From Parafrankia sp. EUN1f (GTDB lineage: Bacteria > Actinomycetota > Actinomycetes > Frankiales > Frankiaceae), in the NCBI RefSeq assembly GCF_000177675.1, contig NZ_ADGX01000064.1, positions 1 through 47,888 on the forward strand: DNA of 47,888 nt, given 5' to 3'. The number at the start of each line of letters is the position of its first letter. The stretch's first letter is position 1. The position numbers and the translations under genes are program-made. A model generated the notes under the pieces. That model was given only the letters and a program-made list of their open reading frames with translations. It did not search any database and was not told the origin of the DNA. Of this stretch, positions 17,519 to 25,352 are shown one piece after another.

Positions 17519-20500
17519 CCGTTCTGCCCTCCTCGTCATCCGCCGGGCACGCCGCCCCGAGTGGCATGTCCGGTGCCGGTGCCCCGCGGGTCACCCCGGC
17601 CATCGTGCTGGGCCGGGTCGCCCGGCTGCGGCGCGGCGGGCACAGCGATCACCGTGACCAGCCGCGGGTGCTGCTCGTCCGGGCCCGGCCCGAGTGGTCC
17701 GGACCCGCCGACCTCGACCTCGGCGGCCGACCGGTCCGGGTGGTGGCGTGCGTGTCGCCCCTCGCGGTGCTCGAGGAGGTCGTCCGCTGGACGCACGCCC
17801 CCGTCGAGGACGGCTGGCTGGTGCTGCTCACCGACGCCGACGAGGAGTCGCTGGGAGACTCGCTGCTCGCGCAGGTCCACCGGCAGCGGGTCGACGTCAT
17901 CGAGCCGTGGCTCGCCGTCCTGGAGGACTTCGGGGCCACCCAGGCCGACCCGCGGCTGCGGGCCCCCGAGTACCGCTGGGTCGCTCCGGCGCTGCTGGAG
18001 GCCCGGCCCGCGGCCGGCTGGCCGCGCCGGCCCGGTGGTCTGCTCGGCCGGGAGGACGCGCTGGCCGAGCTGGCCGCCGCCCGACTCGGCCTCACCGAGC
18101 TGGGCCTGGGCGCCGCCGACCTGGACATCGCCACCCTGCTGCGCTGGACGACGACGCCCGGCGCGACCGCGGCGCTCGGCCGGCTCGGTGACGACGAACG
18201 CGCCGGCGTCACCAGATATCTGGTGGAACGCACCGGCCGCGCCGGGCAGGCGCTGTTCACGCTGACAGCTGCCGGCAACGGGGACCGGGCTCTTGCCCTC
18301 GGCCTGGTCTGCGACTGCCTGTGGCCCCGTCCGCAGCCAGCGCAACGCGGTTCCGCGGAACCGCCCGCCGGGACGTCGGGCCCAGGTGCCGGACCTGGCT
18401 CGGGTGCGGGTGCGGGTGCGGTCGAGCGCGTGGTTGAGCGGGCCCGGGTTCGGGTGGAGCGCTACTTCGGAGATGTGCTTCTCGACGACGTGACCATGCG
18501 GGCGTTCGCCGACGCCGTCCACGAGGTGGTGACGACGGCGCTGCTCACCGCCCGCCCGGGCGCCGGCAGCCTCGGCGTCGGCGCGGCCGGTGGGAGGGGT
18601 GCCACCGAGGACGCCTCGGTGACGCTGCACCCGGACGACGGCGTGCCGGCGCTGCTCGACACGGCCGACCGGCTGCTCGGTGACCTGGATGCCCGCGCCG
18701 CGGGCGCTGCCAGCGACATCCTGCGGTCCGGGTTCGACCATCGGCTGGGCATGGTCGCCGGCGCCGTCCGGGACTTTCTCGCCGCGGCGGAGTCCGGCGT
18801 CCACCGTTCGCTGCTCGCGAGGGCGGCCCGCGACGTCATGACCGCCGTCGGGTCGTTGCGCGGACATCTGCTGGCTGGCCTGAATCGTCCCGAGGTGGAA
18901 CGGGCGGCGATGGCCGCCCGGCTCGTCGGCTGGCTCGCCACCCAGCCCACCGGCTCGCTCACCACCACCGGCGCGCCTGCCACCGGCGCGACTGCCGGGC
19001 CGACGTCGCTGGCCGCGGCCCTCGACGCGCACCTCGACGACGGTGCCTGGGCCGACATCGCGCTCAGCCATCTCGCCGCCGGCACGCCCGCACCCGTGGT
19101 CGGCTCGGCGTACGGTGATCTCTACCTGGTGGTGGCACGCCGCCGCCGCGCCCTCGACGCGGCTTTCGCGCGGCTGCTCGCCCAGTGGACCACCACCGGC
19201 CGGCCGGCACCGGCGGTGCAGCCGGTGCCGGCGGGGCCGGCGGCGCCGCTGTGTGTCGAGGACGTGCTCGACCGGGTGGTCAGGCCGGTCGTGACCGCCC
19301 GCGGCGGCCGCGCGCTTCTGCTCGTGCTCGACGGGATGAGCGCCGCCGTCGCCGCCCAGCTCGCCGCCGAGCTGCGCAGGGAGCGTTGGGAGGAATGCGA
19401 CCCGCTGGGCCTGCCGGAAGCCGATCCCGCCGGCTCGGCGCGCCGGCGGGCAGCCCTCGCCGTGCTCCCGACCGTCACCACCACCTCGCGGACGTCGCTG
19501 CTCGCCGGCCGGCTGGTCACCGGGGACAAGACGACGGAGAAGACCGAGTTCGAGAACCATCCACGCTGGGGCCGCCGGCCCACCAGTCTGTTTCACCACG
19601 CCGACCTGGCCGGCGCGCCCGGCGTCGCTCTCGACGGGGCGCTCACCGACGCACTGACCTCGGACATCCCGCTCGTCGCGGTGGTCATCAACACGATCGA
19701 CGACATGCTCGACCGGGGCCGGCCGCACGACGACGGCGGTTGGAGCCTGGCGGACGTCGGCCGGCTGCGCGCGGTGCTCGGCTACGCCCGCACCGCCGGG
19801 CGGGCCGTCATCCTGACCAGCGACCACGGCCATGTCGTCGACCACCGTGCCGAACGGCTGACCCCCGCCGCTGACGCCGAGATCCTGTCGGCCCGCCACC
19901 GTGCCTGCGCCCCGGGTGAAGGCGAAGGCGTCGCGGCCGAGGTGCTGCTCGCCGGGCCACGGGTGCTCGCACCCGGTGGGCGGATCGTCGCGCTGTGGGA
20001 TCCCGACACGCACTACCTGGGCCGCCACGGCGGATATCACGGTGGGGCGTCGCCCGCGGAGGTGACCGTGCCCGTACTGGCGTTCCTGCCATTCCGCCTC
20101 TCCGCGGCGTCGACGAACCGTCACCTGCCGCCCGGCTGGCGCCCGCTGCCCGACCAGCGTCCCCGCTGGTGGTCCTTGGAGACGACGGACCTGCTCGGCG
20201 GCCTGGACAGCCTCGCCGGTGGCGAGACGGTGCTGCTCGGGCGGCCCGCCTCGTCCGCTGCCCTTGCTGCCTCCGCTGCTTCTGCCGCCACGGCGGCCGA
20301 CGGTGGCGCGGAGGCAACGGTCGCCCTGCCCCGCAAACGGCGCCGGCCGGCGGAGGAACAGACCGGCCCGGCGTTGTTCGACCTGCCTGCGGCGGCGACC
20401 GGGGGACCCTCGGCCCGCCCTTCGGCTGATCCGGCAGCTGGCGGCGCTCCGGAGCCAGGCGCTCGGATGCCCGGCGGCGCGGTGGCCGGTGCTTCGGTGC

Positions 20501-20892
20501 CCGGCGGTGCGGCGGCTGACGAGGCGGTCGCCCTCGGAGCAACGGGCAGGCCTGGGGCGGGTGGCGGGCCCGCGGACCCGATCGACGTTCTCGTCGCCGG
20601 GCTGCTCGCGTCCGAGCTGTTCCGCTCCCAGCTCGACGGACTGGCCCGCAAGGTGCCGGTGGAGAAGGTGGAGGCCGCGGTGCGGGCGCTGCTCGGCGCG
20701 AACGGCACCCTGGCGACGTCCGTCGTCGCCGCACGGGCCGGTGAGCGCCCCGTGCGGGCCGGCGGGTTCGCCGTCACCCTGCGGCGCCTGTTCAACATCG
20801 ACAACTATCCGGTGCTGGAGCCGATCGACGACGGCCACACCCTGCGCCTCAACGTCGACCTGCTGCGCGCCCAGTTCGGGCTGGCGGTATGA
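17515..20892 (+). CDS. pglZ: PglZ: alkaline-phosphatase-fold BREX core protein
   Basis: 1125 residues. The start is a GTG overlapping the pglY stop as GTGA, implying translational coupling. The PglZ domain occupies about residues 590-860: LVLDGMS (D606), VTTTSRTSLL for the nucleophile region, TSDHGHVVDH (D770, H771) and GGYHGGASPAEV (H842), all metal-site positions of the alkaline phosphatase superfamily. An N-terminal region of about 580 residues precedes it. An Ala/Gly/Pro-rich linker (about 960-1015) joins it to a conserved C-terminal helical domain. PglZ is the signature protein of all BREX types. In Streptomyces coelicolor it has been proposed to restrain PglX toxicity. The activity of this copy cannot be inferred beyond its intact site residues. 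Confidence 0.93.
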   Translation: MTVLPSSSSAGHAAPSGMSGAGAPRVTPAIVLGRVARLRRGGHSDHRDQPRVLLVRARPEWSGPADLDLGGRPVRVVACVSPLAVLEEVVRWTHAPVEDGWLVLLTDADEESLGDSLLAQVHRQRVDVIEPWLAVLEDFGATQADPRLRAPEYRWVAPALLEARPAAGWPRRPGGLLGREDALAELAAARLGLTELGLGAADLDIATLLRWTTTPGATAALGRLGDDERAGVTRYLVERTGRAGQALFTLTAAGNGDRALALGLVCDCLWPRPQPAQRGSAEPPAGTSGPGAGPGSGAGAGAVERVVERARVRVERYFGDVLLDDVTMRAFADAVHEVVTTALLTARPGAGSLGVGAAGGRGATEDASVTLHPDDGVPALLDTADRLLGDLDARAAGAASDILRSGFDHRLGMVAGAVRDFLAAAESGVHRSLLARAARDVMTAVGSLRGHLLAGLNRPEVERAAMAARLVGWLATQPTGSLTTTGAPATGATAGPTSLAAALDAHLDDGAWADIALSHLAAGTPAPVVGSAYGDLYLVVARRRRALDAAFARLLAQWTTTGRPAPAVQPVPAGPAAPLCVEDVLDRVVRPVVTARGGRALLLVLDGMSAAVAAQLAAELRRERWEECDPLGLPEADPAGSARRRAALAVLPTVTTTSRTSLLAGRLVTGDKTTEKTEFENHPRWGRRPTSLFHHADLAGAPGVALDGALTDALTSDIPLVAVVINTIDDMLDRGRPHDDGGWSLADVGRLRAVLGYARTAGRAVILTSDHGHVVDHRAERLTPAADAEILSARHRACAPGEGEGVAAEVLLAGPRVLAPGGRIVALWDPDTHYLGRHGGYHGGASPAEVTVPVLAFLPFRLSAASTNRHLPPGWRPLPDQRPRWWSLETTDLLGGLDSLAGGETVLLGRPASSAALAASAASAATAADGGAEATVALPRKRRRPAEEQTGPALFDLPAAATGGPSARPSADPAAGGAPEPGARMPGGAVAGASVPGGAAADEAVALGATGRPGAGGGPADPIDVLVAGLLASELFRSQLDGLARKVPVEKVEAAVRALLGANGTLATSVVAARAGERPVRAGGFAVTLRRLFNIDNYPVLEPIDDGHTLRLNVDLLRAQFGLAV

Positions 20893-22280
20893 GCGCCGAT
20901 GTCAGCGCCGCGCGGCGGCGGGATGTGCTCGACGCGCTGCGGCGAGGGGCGGTACCGGCGGCCGGTCTGGACCTGCTCGCGGTCGGGCTGGACCGGTTCG
21001 AGCGCGCCGCCGCCGACGACCTGGCCGCCGTCGCCGCCGGCGGGTCGGTGTTCAAGGCGATCCGCGGCGAATACGGCTCCGGGAAGACGTTCTTCACCCG
21101 CTGGCTCGCCGAACGGGCGAAGAAGGCGGGGCTGGCCACGGCCGAGGTGCAGATCTCGGAGAACGAGACACCACTGCACCGGCTGGAGACCGTCTACCGC
21201 CGGCTCACCGAGCGCCTGACCACCGCGACGTTCCCGCCGAGCGCCCTGCGCCAGGTCGTCGACGGCTGGTTCTACGCCCTCGAGGAGGACGTCCTCGCCG
21301 CCGACGAGGCGACCGGCGACGACCCGGTGGCCTTCGACGCGGCCGTCGGCGAGCTGGTCGACCGGCGGCTCGCCGACGTCGGCAGGACGGCCCCCGCGTT
21401 CGCGGCGGCGCTTCGGGGCTACCGGTCGGCGCTGACCGGCGGCGACGAGGCGTCCGCGGCGGCGGTGCTCGCCTGGCTCGGCGGGCAGCCGCACGTCGCC
21501 GCGAGCGCGCGCCGTGCCGCCGGGGTCCGCGGCGACCTGGACCACTTCGGGGCGCTCGGCTTCCTGCAGGGTCTGCTGGTGGTGCTGCGTGACAGTGGCT
21601 TCCGTGGGCTGCTGCTCGTCCTCGACGAGGTCGAGACCCTGCAGCGGGTCCGCTCCGACGCCCGCGACAAGGCCCTGAACGCGCTGCGCCAGCTCATCGA
21701 CGAGGTCCACGGCGGCCGGTTCCCCGGGCTGTTCCTCGTCATCACCGGGACGCCGGCGTTCTACGAGGGCGCCCAGGGCGTGCCGCGGCTCGCGCCCCTC
21801 GCGCAGCGGCTCGCCACCGACTTCACCGCCAACCCGAGGTTCGACAACCCGCGGGCCGTTCAGCTGCGGCTGGCCGGGTTCACCGAGGCGTCGCTCGTCG
21901 AGCTCGGCGGGCGGGTCCGTGACCTGTACGTCGCCGGTTCGGCGGGCGATGCGGCGGGGCGGGAACGCATCGAGCGGCTTGTCGACGACGGCTACCTCGG
22001 CGAGCTGGCGGCGGCGGTCGCCGGGCGGCTCGGCGGCAAGGTCGGCGTCGCGCCGCGGCTGTTCCTCAAGAAGCTCGTCGGGGATGTCCTCGACCGGGTC
22101 GACCAGTTCGACGACTTCGACCCCCGCCGCGACTACCCGCTGATGATCGCCGCGGCGGAGCTGACCGACCTGGAACGCAACGCCGCCCGCGCCGACGACA
22201 TCGACCTCGAACTGGACGACGACCTCGAACTGGACGACGACCTCGAACTGGACGACGACCTCGACCTGGACCAGCCCTGA
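20889..22280 (+). CDS. brxD: BrxD: P-loop ATPase of type 2 BREX
   Basis: 463 residues. The ATG overlaps the pglZ stop as ATGA. The N-terminus (ARRRDVLDALRRGAVPAAGLDLLAVGLDR) followed by the Walker A motif GEYGSGKTFF (K66) and Walker B LLLVLDEVETL (D246, E247) fits the BrxD (DUF2791) ATPases found in type 2 and 3 BREX next to an Lhr-like helicase. The last 30 residues are an acidic tail of repeated DLELDD units encoded by 18-bp tandem repeats. The stop overlaps the likely start of brxHI. A joint role with BrxHI in DNA remodelling is the usual inference; it has not been shown for this copy. Confidence 0.92.
   Translation: MSADVSAARRRDVLDALRRGAVPAAGLDLLAVGLDRFERAAADDLAAVAAGGSVFKAIRGEYGSGKTFFTRWLAERAKKAGLATAEVQISENETPLHRLETVYRRLTERLTTATFPPSALRQVVDGWFYALEEDVLAADEATGDDPVAFDAAVGELVDRRLADVGRTAPAFAAALRGYRSALTGGDEASAAAVLAWLGGQPHVAASARRAAGVRGDLDHFGALGFLQGLLVVLRDSGFRGLLLVLDEVETLQRVRSDARDKALNALRQLIDEVHGGRFPGLFLVITGTPAFYEGAQGVPRLAPLAQRLATDFTANPRFDNPRAVQLRLAGFTEASLVELGGRVRDLYVAGSAGDAAGRERIERLVDDGYLGELAAAVAGRLGGKVGVAPRLFLKKLVGDVLDRVDQFDDFDPRRDYPLMIAAAELTDLERNAARADDIDLELDDDLELDDDLELDDDLDLDQP
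22203..22271 (+). repeat. 18-bp tandem repeat encoding the acidic BrxD tail
   Basis: Three exact copies of GACCTCGAACTGGACGAC (22203-22220, 22221-22238, 22239-22256) and a shortened fourth. Because the unit is a multiple of three, gain or loss of copies would keep the frame and only change tail length. Confidence 0.9.
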
Positions 22281-24481
22281 CCGCCGGACCCTCGGTCGGC
22301 GCCGGCGGCACCGGCGGCGGCGCCGACCCGGCGGACCTGCTGCATCCGGTGGTGACGCACCACATCGTGAACACGCTGCAGTGGCCGGGGCTGCGCCCGT
22401 TGCAGGAGGCGGCTGTCGCGCCGCTGCTCGCCGGATCGGACGCGCTGCTGCTCGCGCCGACCGCCGGCGGGAAGACCGAGGCCGCCACCTTCCCGATCCT
22501 GTCGCGGATGGCCGCGGAGAACTGGCAGGGCACATCCGTCCTGTACCTGTGCCCGCTCAAGGCGCTGCTGAACAACCTCACCCCACGGCTGGAGACCTAC
22601 ACCGGCTGGCTCGGCCGCCGGGCCGCCGTCTGGCACGGGGATGTGGCCGAGAGCCGGCGCGGGCGGATCCGCCGCGAACGGCCCGACGTCCTGCTCACCA
22701 CACCCGAGTCGCTGGAGGCGATGCTCGTCAGCGTCCGCACCGACCATCACGGGTTCTTCGCCGGTGTGCGGGCCGTGATCGTCGACGAGGTGCACGCCTT
22801 CGCGGGCGACGACCGTGGCTGGCACCTGCTCGCCGTCCTGGAGCGACTGCGCCGGCTCATCGCCGCAGAGCTGCAGGTCATCGGGCTGTCGGCGACGGTC
22901 GGGAACCCGGCCGAGCTGCTGCGCTGGCTGCAGGGATCGGGCGCCGGCCGCCGCACCGCCCAGGTCGTCGCACCGGACGTCCCCCTCCAGCGGACCCACG
23001 AACCGACACCACCGACGTCCCACAGCGCGGTGCCGGCGACACCGCCGCCGGGTGAGATCGAGCTGGACTACGTGGGCTCGGTGACGAACGCCGCGAAGGT
23101 GCTGGCCGCCCTGCACCGCGGCGAGAAACGGCTGGTGTTCTGCGACTCGAGGAAGACCGTCGAGGAGCTCGGCCAGGCGCTGCGGGCGCTCGGCGTGGAC
23201 ACGTTCCTCTCGCACGCCTCCCTGTCCGCGGCCGAGCGGCGCCGCTCCGAGGAGGCCTTCGCGCAGGCCCGCGACTGCGTCATCGTGGCCACCAGCACGC
23301 TGGAGCTGGGCATCGACGTCGGCGACCTGGACCGGGTGATCCAGATCAACGCCCCGGCGACCGTCGCGTCCTTCCTGCAGCGCCTCGGCCGCACCGGCCG
23401 GCGGCCGGGCACCGTGCGCAACTGCCTGTTCCTCACCCTGTACGAGAGCGCGCTCGTGCAGGCCGCCGGGCTGCTGGCGCTGTGGGGCCGCGGCTGGGTC
23501 GAACCGGTCGTCGCCCCGCCCGAGCCACGGCACATCGTCGCCCAGCAACTGCTCGCCTACTGTCTGCAGGAGAACCGGATCGGCGACCGGACCTGGGTCG
23601 ACGAGTGGAACGGCCTCGCGCCGTTCGACCGCTCGGCGGAACCGATCGTGCGCCACCTCGTCCGCGCCGGCTACCTGGACTCCGACGGCGGCATGCTGTT
23701 CGTCGGGCCCGAGGCCGAGCGCCGCTTCGGCCACCGGCACTTCTCCGAGCTGACCGCCGTGTTCACCGCCGCGCCGCAGTTCACCGTCGTGCACGGCCGC
23801 GACGAGATCGGCCGCACCGACCCGGTCCTGCTCACCGACCCGGTCGAGGGGCCGCGGCTGCTGCTGCTCGCCGGCCGCAGCTGGCGGGTCACCCACATCG
23901 ACTGGAAACGTCGCCGCTGCTTCGTCGAACCCGCCGACGGCGGTGGCCGGGCCCGCTGGCTCACCGCCGCCGACGGCGGGATGTCCTTCGCACTGACCAG
24001 AGCGATGCGGGACGTCCTGCTCGGCGAGGACCCGCCGGTTCCCCTCACCCGCCGGGCGACGGAACGGCTCGCCGCCATCCGGGAGAACCACCTCGACGTC
24101 GTCCATCCGGGCGGCACGGTGATCGCCCGGACGGAGGATCACACCGACGTCCGCTGGTGGACCTGGGCCGGTGAACGCGCCAACCGCACCCTCGCCGCGA
24201 GCCTCGGCGACCTTGCCGACCCGCTGCAGTCCCCGACGGCCGCCTACCTGCGCCTGCGCACCGATCTGACCCCGGCCTTCTGGAAGACCGCGACCGCGGA
24301 CCTGGCCGCCCGCCTGTGCCTGCCGCACGTCACCGAGGACGCCCTCGCGGGCCTGAAGTTCAACACCGCGCTGCCCCCACGGCTGGCCGAGGTCACCCTC
24401 GCCACCCGCCTCGCCGACCTGCCCGCCGCGGCGGCGGTCGTGCGCGAGCCCGTCCGCTTCACCCACCGAATCCCCGCGTAG
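22277..24481 (+). CDS. brxHI: BrxHI: Lhr-like superfamily 2 helicase
   Basis: A superfamily 2 helicase with LLAPTAGGKTEA (Walker A), VIVDEVHAF (DEVH box), ATSTLELGID and QRLGRTGR (motifs V and VI). The C-terminal part has the extra domains of Lhr-like proteins. Conserved sequence (DLLHPVVTHHIVNTLQWPGLRPLQ) begins before the first GTG (22349). The only in-frame candidate upstream is a CTG at 22277, which overlaps the brxD stop as CTGA and gives 734 residues starting MTAGPSV. The same 4-base overlap joins pglY/pglZ and pglZ/brxD, so I prefer it. If the GTG is used the protein has 710 residues. Last gene of the BREX operon. Confidence 0.9.
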   Translation: MTAGPSVGAGGTGGGADPADLLHPVVTHHIVNTLQWPGLRPLQEAAVAPLLAGSDALLLAPTAGGKTEAATFPILSRMAAENWQGTSVLYLCPLKALLNNLTPRLETYTGWLGRRAAVWHGDVAESRRGRIRRERPDVLLTTPESLEAMLVSVRTDHHGFFAGVRAVIVDEVHAFAGDDRGWHLLAVLERLRRLIAAELQVIGLSATVGNPAELLRWLQGSGAGRRTAQVVAPDVPLQRTHEPTPPTSHSAVPATPPPGEIELDYVGSVTNAAKVLAALHRGEKRLVFCDSRKTVEELGQALRALGVDTFLSHASLSAAERRRSEEAFAQARDCVIVATSTLELGIDVGDLDRVIQINAPATVASFLQRLGRTGRRPGTVRNCLFLTLYESALVQAAGLLALWGRGWVEPVVAPPEPRHIVAQQLLAYCLQENRIGDRTWVDEWNGLAPFDRSAEPIVRHLVRAGYLDSDGGMLFVGPEAERRFGHRHFSELTAVFTAAPQFTVVHGRDEIGRTDPVLLTDPVEGPRLLLLAGRSWRVTHIDWKRRRCFVEPADGGGRARWLTAADGGMSFALTRAMRDVLLGEDPPVPLTRRATERLAAIRENHLDVVHPGGTVIARTEDHTDVRWWTWAGERANRTLAASLGDLADPLQSPTAAYLRLRTDLTPAFWKTATADLAARLCLPHVTEDALAGLKFNTALPPRLAEVTLATRLADLPAAAAVVREPVRFTHRIPA

Positions 24482-24489
24482 CCCTGCCG
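24471..24489 (+). repeat. Left direct repeat flanking the toxin-antitoxin module
   Basis: TCCCCGCGTAGCCCTGCCG spans the brxHI stop codon (TAG, 24479-24481). It matches 25302-25320 at 17 of 19 positions. The two copies bracket the toxin-antitoxin genes. Confidence 0.6.
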
Positions 24490-24545
24490 AAGCGTGTTCG
24501 TCACGAATCCAACGCGGAGCGTTGCCGCAGAGGCGGCTGGCGATC

Positions 24546-24563
24546 ATAAGAATGTCTTATACT
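24546..24563 (+). promoter_or_regulatory. Toxin-antitoxin promoter with overlapping palindromic operator
   Basis: A perfect inverted repeat ATAAGA-ATG-TCTTAT (24546-24560) overlaps a TATACT -10 hexamer (24558-24563). Seven bases separate the hexamer from the GTG of the toxin gene, so the transcript is probably leaderless. No convincing -35 is seen. An operator over the -10 fits autorepression by the XRE antitoxin, as is known for HigA-type proteins. Confidence 0.6.
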
Positions 24564-24570
24564 CGTCGAT

Positions 24571-24936
24571 GTGTGGGAGATCTTGCTGCACCCGGCGGTC
24601 GAGGACTGGTTTCTTGATCTGTGCCGCACGGACCCGACGAGCGCGGACCTGGTCTCCGAGGCCATCGACGTGCTCGCCGAAAACGGGCCAGCTCTGGGTC
24701 GGCCGCTCGTGGACCGCCTGAAGGGCAGCATCTATCACCATATGAAGGAACTCCGGCCTGGCTCGGCCGGCTCCACCGAGATCCGTATGATCTTCGTTTT
24801 CGATCCCCGCCGCGAGGCGATCTTCCTGGTCGCAGGCGACAAAGCCGGGGCTTGGCGGGAGTGGTACCGGACCGCTATCCCCCTCGCGGACGAACGGTTC
24901 ACCGACCATCTGACCCGCCTGAAGGAAGAGGACTGA
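24571..24936 (+). CDS. higB: HigB/Gp49-like (DUF891) RelE-superfamily toxin
   Basis: 121 residues starting at a GTG seven bases after the -10. The pattern WEILLHPAVEDWFLDL, DRLKGSIYHHMKELRPG, EIRMIFVFDPRREAIFLVAGDKAG and WREWYRTAIPLADERF-DHL is that of phage Gp49-like HigB toxins, which are ribosome-dependent mRNA interferases of the RelE fold. The basic and aromatic residues usual at such active sites (R, K, W, Y in the C-terminal half) are present. It is followed after 12 bases by an XRE antitoxin in the HigB-HigA order, toxin first. It begins 89 bases after brxHI and has its own promoter, so it is adjacent to rather than part of the BREX operon. Confidence 0.85.
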   Translation: MWEILLHPAVEDWFLDLCRTDPTSADLVSEAIDVLAENGPALGRPLVDRLKGSIYHHMKELRPGSAGSTEIRMIFVFDPRREAIFLVAGDKAGAWREWYRTAIPLADERFTDHLTRLKEED

Positions 24937-24948
24937 GGGGGACCAGCC

Positions 24949-25278
24949 GTGAGCCCGTCGAACTGGCGTGAGGTCAAATCCAAGGCCCGCGCCGCTGATC
25001 CCACCTGGGACAATGCTGAACGCGTCGAGCGCCGCGCCGAGATGCGCGCACAGATGCTCGCTTCCGTCAGCGGCGCCCAGCTCGCCGAGATCCGCCGCCA
25101 ACTCGGCGTCACCCAGACCCAGCTCGCCGAGGCCACAGGGCTGACCCAGGCCAGAATCAGCCAGATCGAGAACGGCGGCGCGATGGGCCTCGACACCTTG
25201 CGTGCCTACATCACGGGCCTCGGTGGCCACCTGGACGTCGTCGCCCGCATCGGCAACATCCAACTCAACATCGCCTGA
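24949..25278 (+). CDS. higA: HigA-like XRE-family antitoxin
   Basis: 109 residues. The GTG start has a GAGGGGGA ribosome-binding site. Residues 44-95 are a Cro/C1-type helix-turn-helix (LAEIRRQLGVTQTQLAEATGLTQARISQIENG, split here only for description) followed by LDTLRAYITGLGGHLDVVARIG. This is typical of antitoxins paired with Gp49-like toxins. It should bind and neutralise the toxin and repress the shared promoter at the palindrome 24546-24560. Confidence 0.87.
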   Translation: MSPSNWREVKSKARAADPTWDNAERVERRAEMRAQMLASVSGAQLAEIRRQLGVTQTQLAEATGLTQARISQIENGGAMGLDTLRAYITGLGGHLDVVARIGNIQLNIA

Positions 25279-25301
25279 CCACCACCCCGCCGAAGCTCAG
25301 T

Positions 25302-25320
25302 TCCCCGCCTAGCCCTGTCG
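25302..25320 (+). repeat. Right direct repeat flanking the toxin-antitoxin module
   Basis: TCCCCGCCTAGCCCTGTCG lies 23 bases after the antitoxin stop and differs from 24471-24489 at two positions. Together the copies enclose a segment of about 850 bases that contains only the toxin-antitoxin module. Confidence 0.6.
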
Positions 25321-25352
25321 GCGAGGCTGGGCACGGCCTATGATCGTGGATC

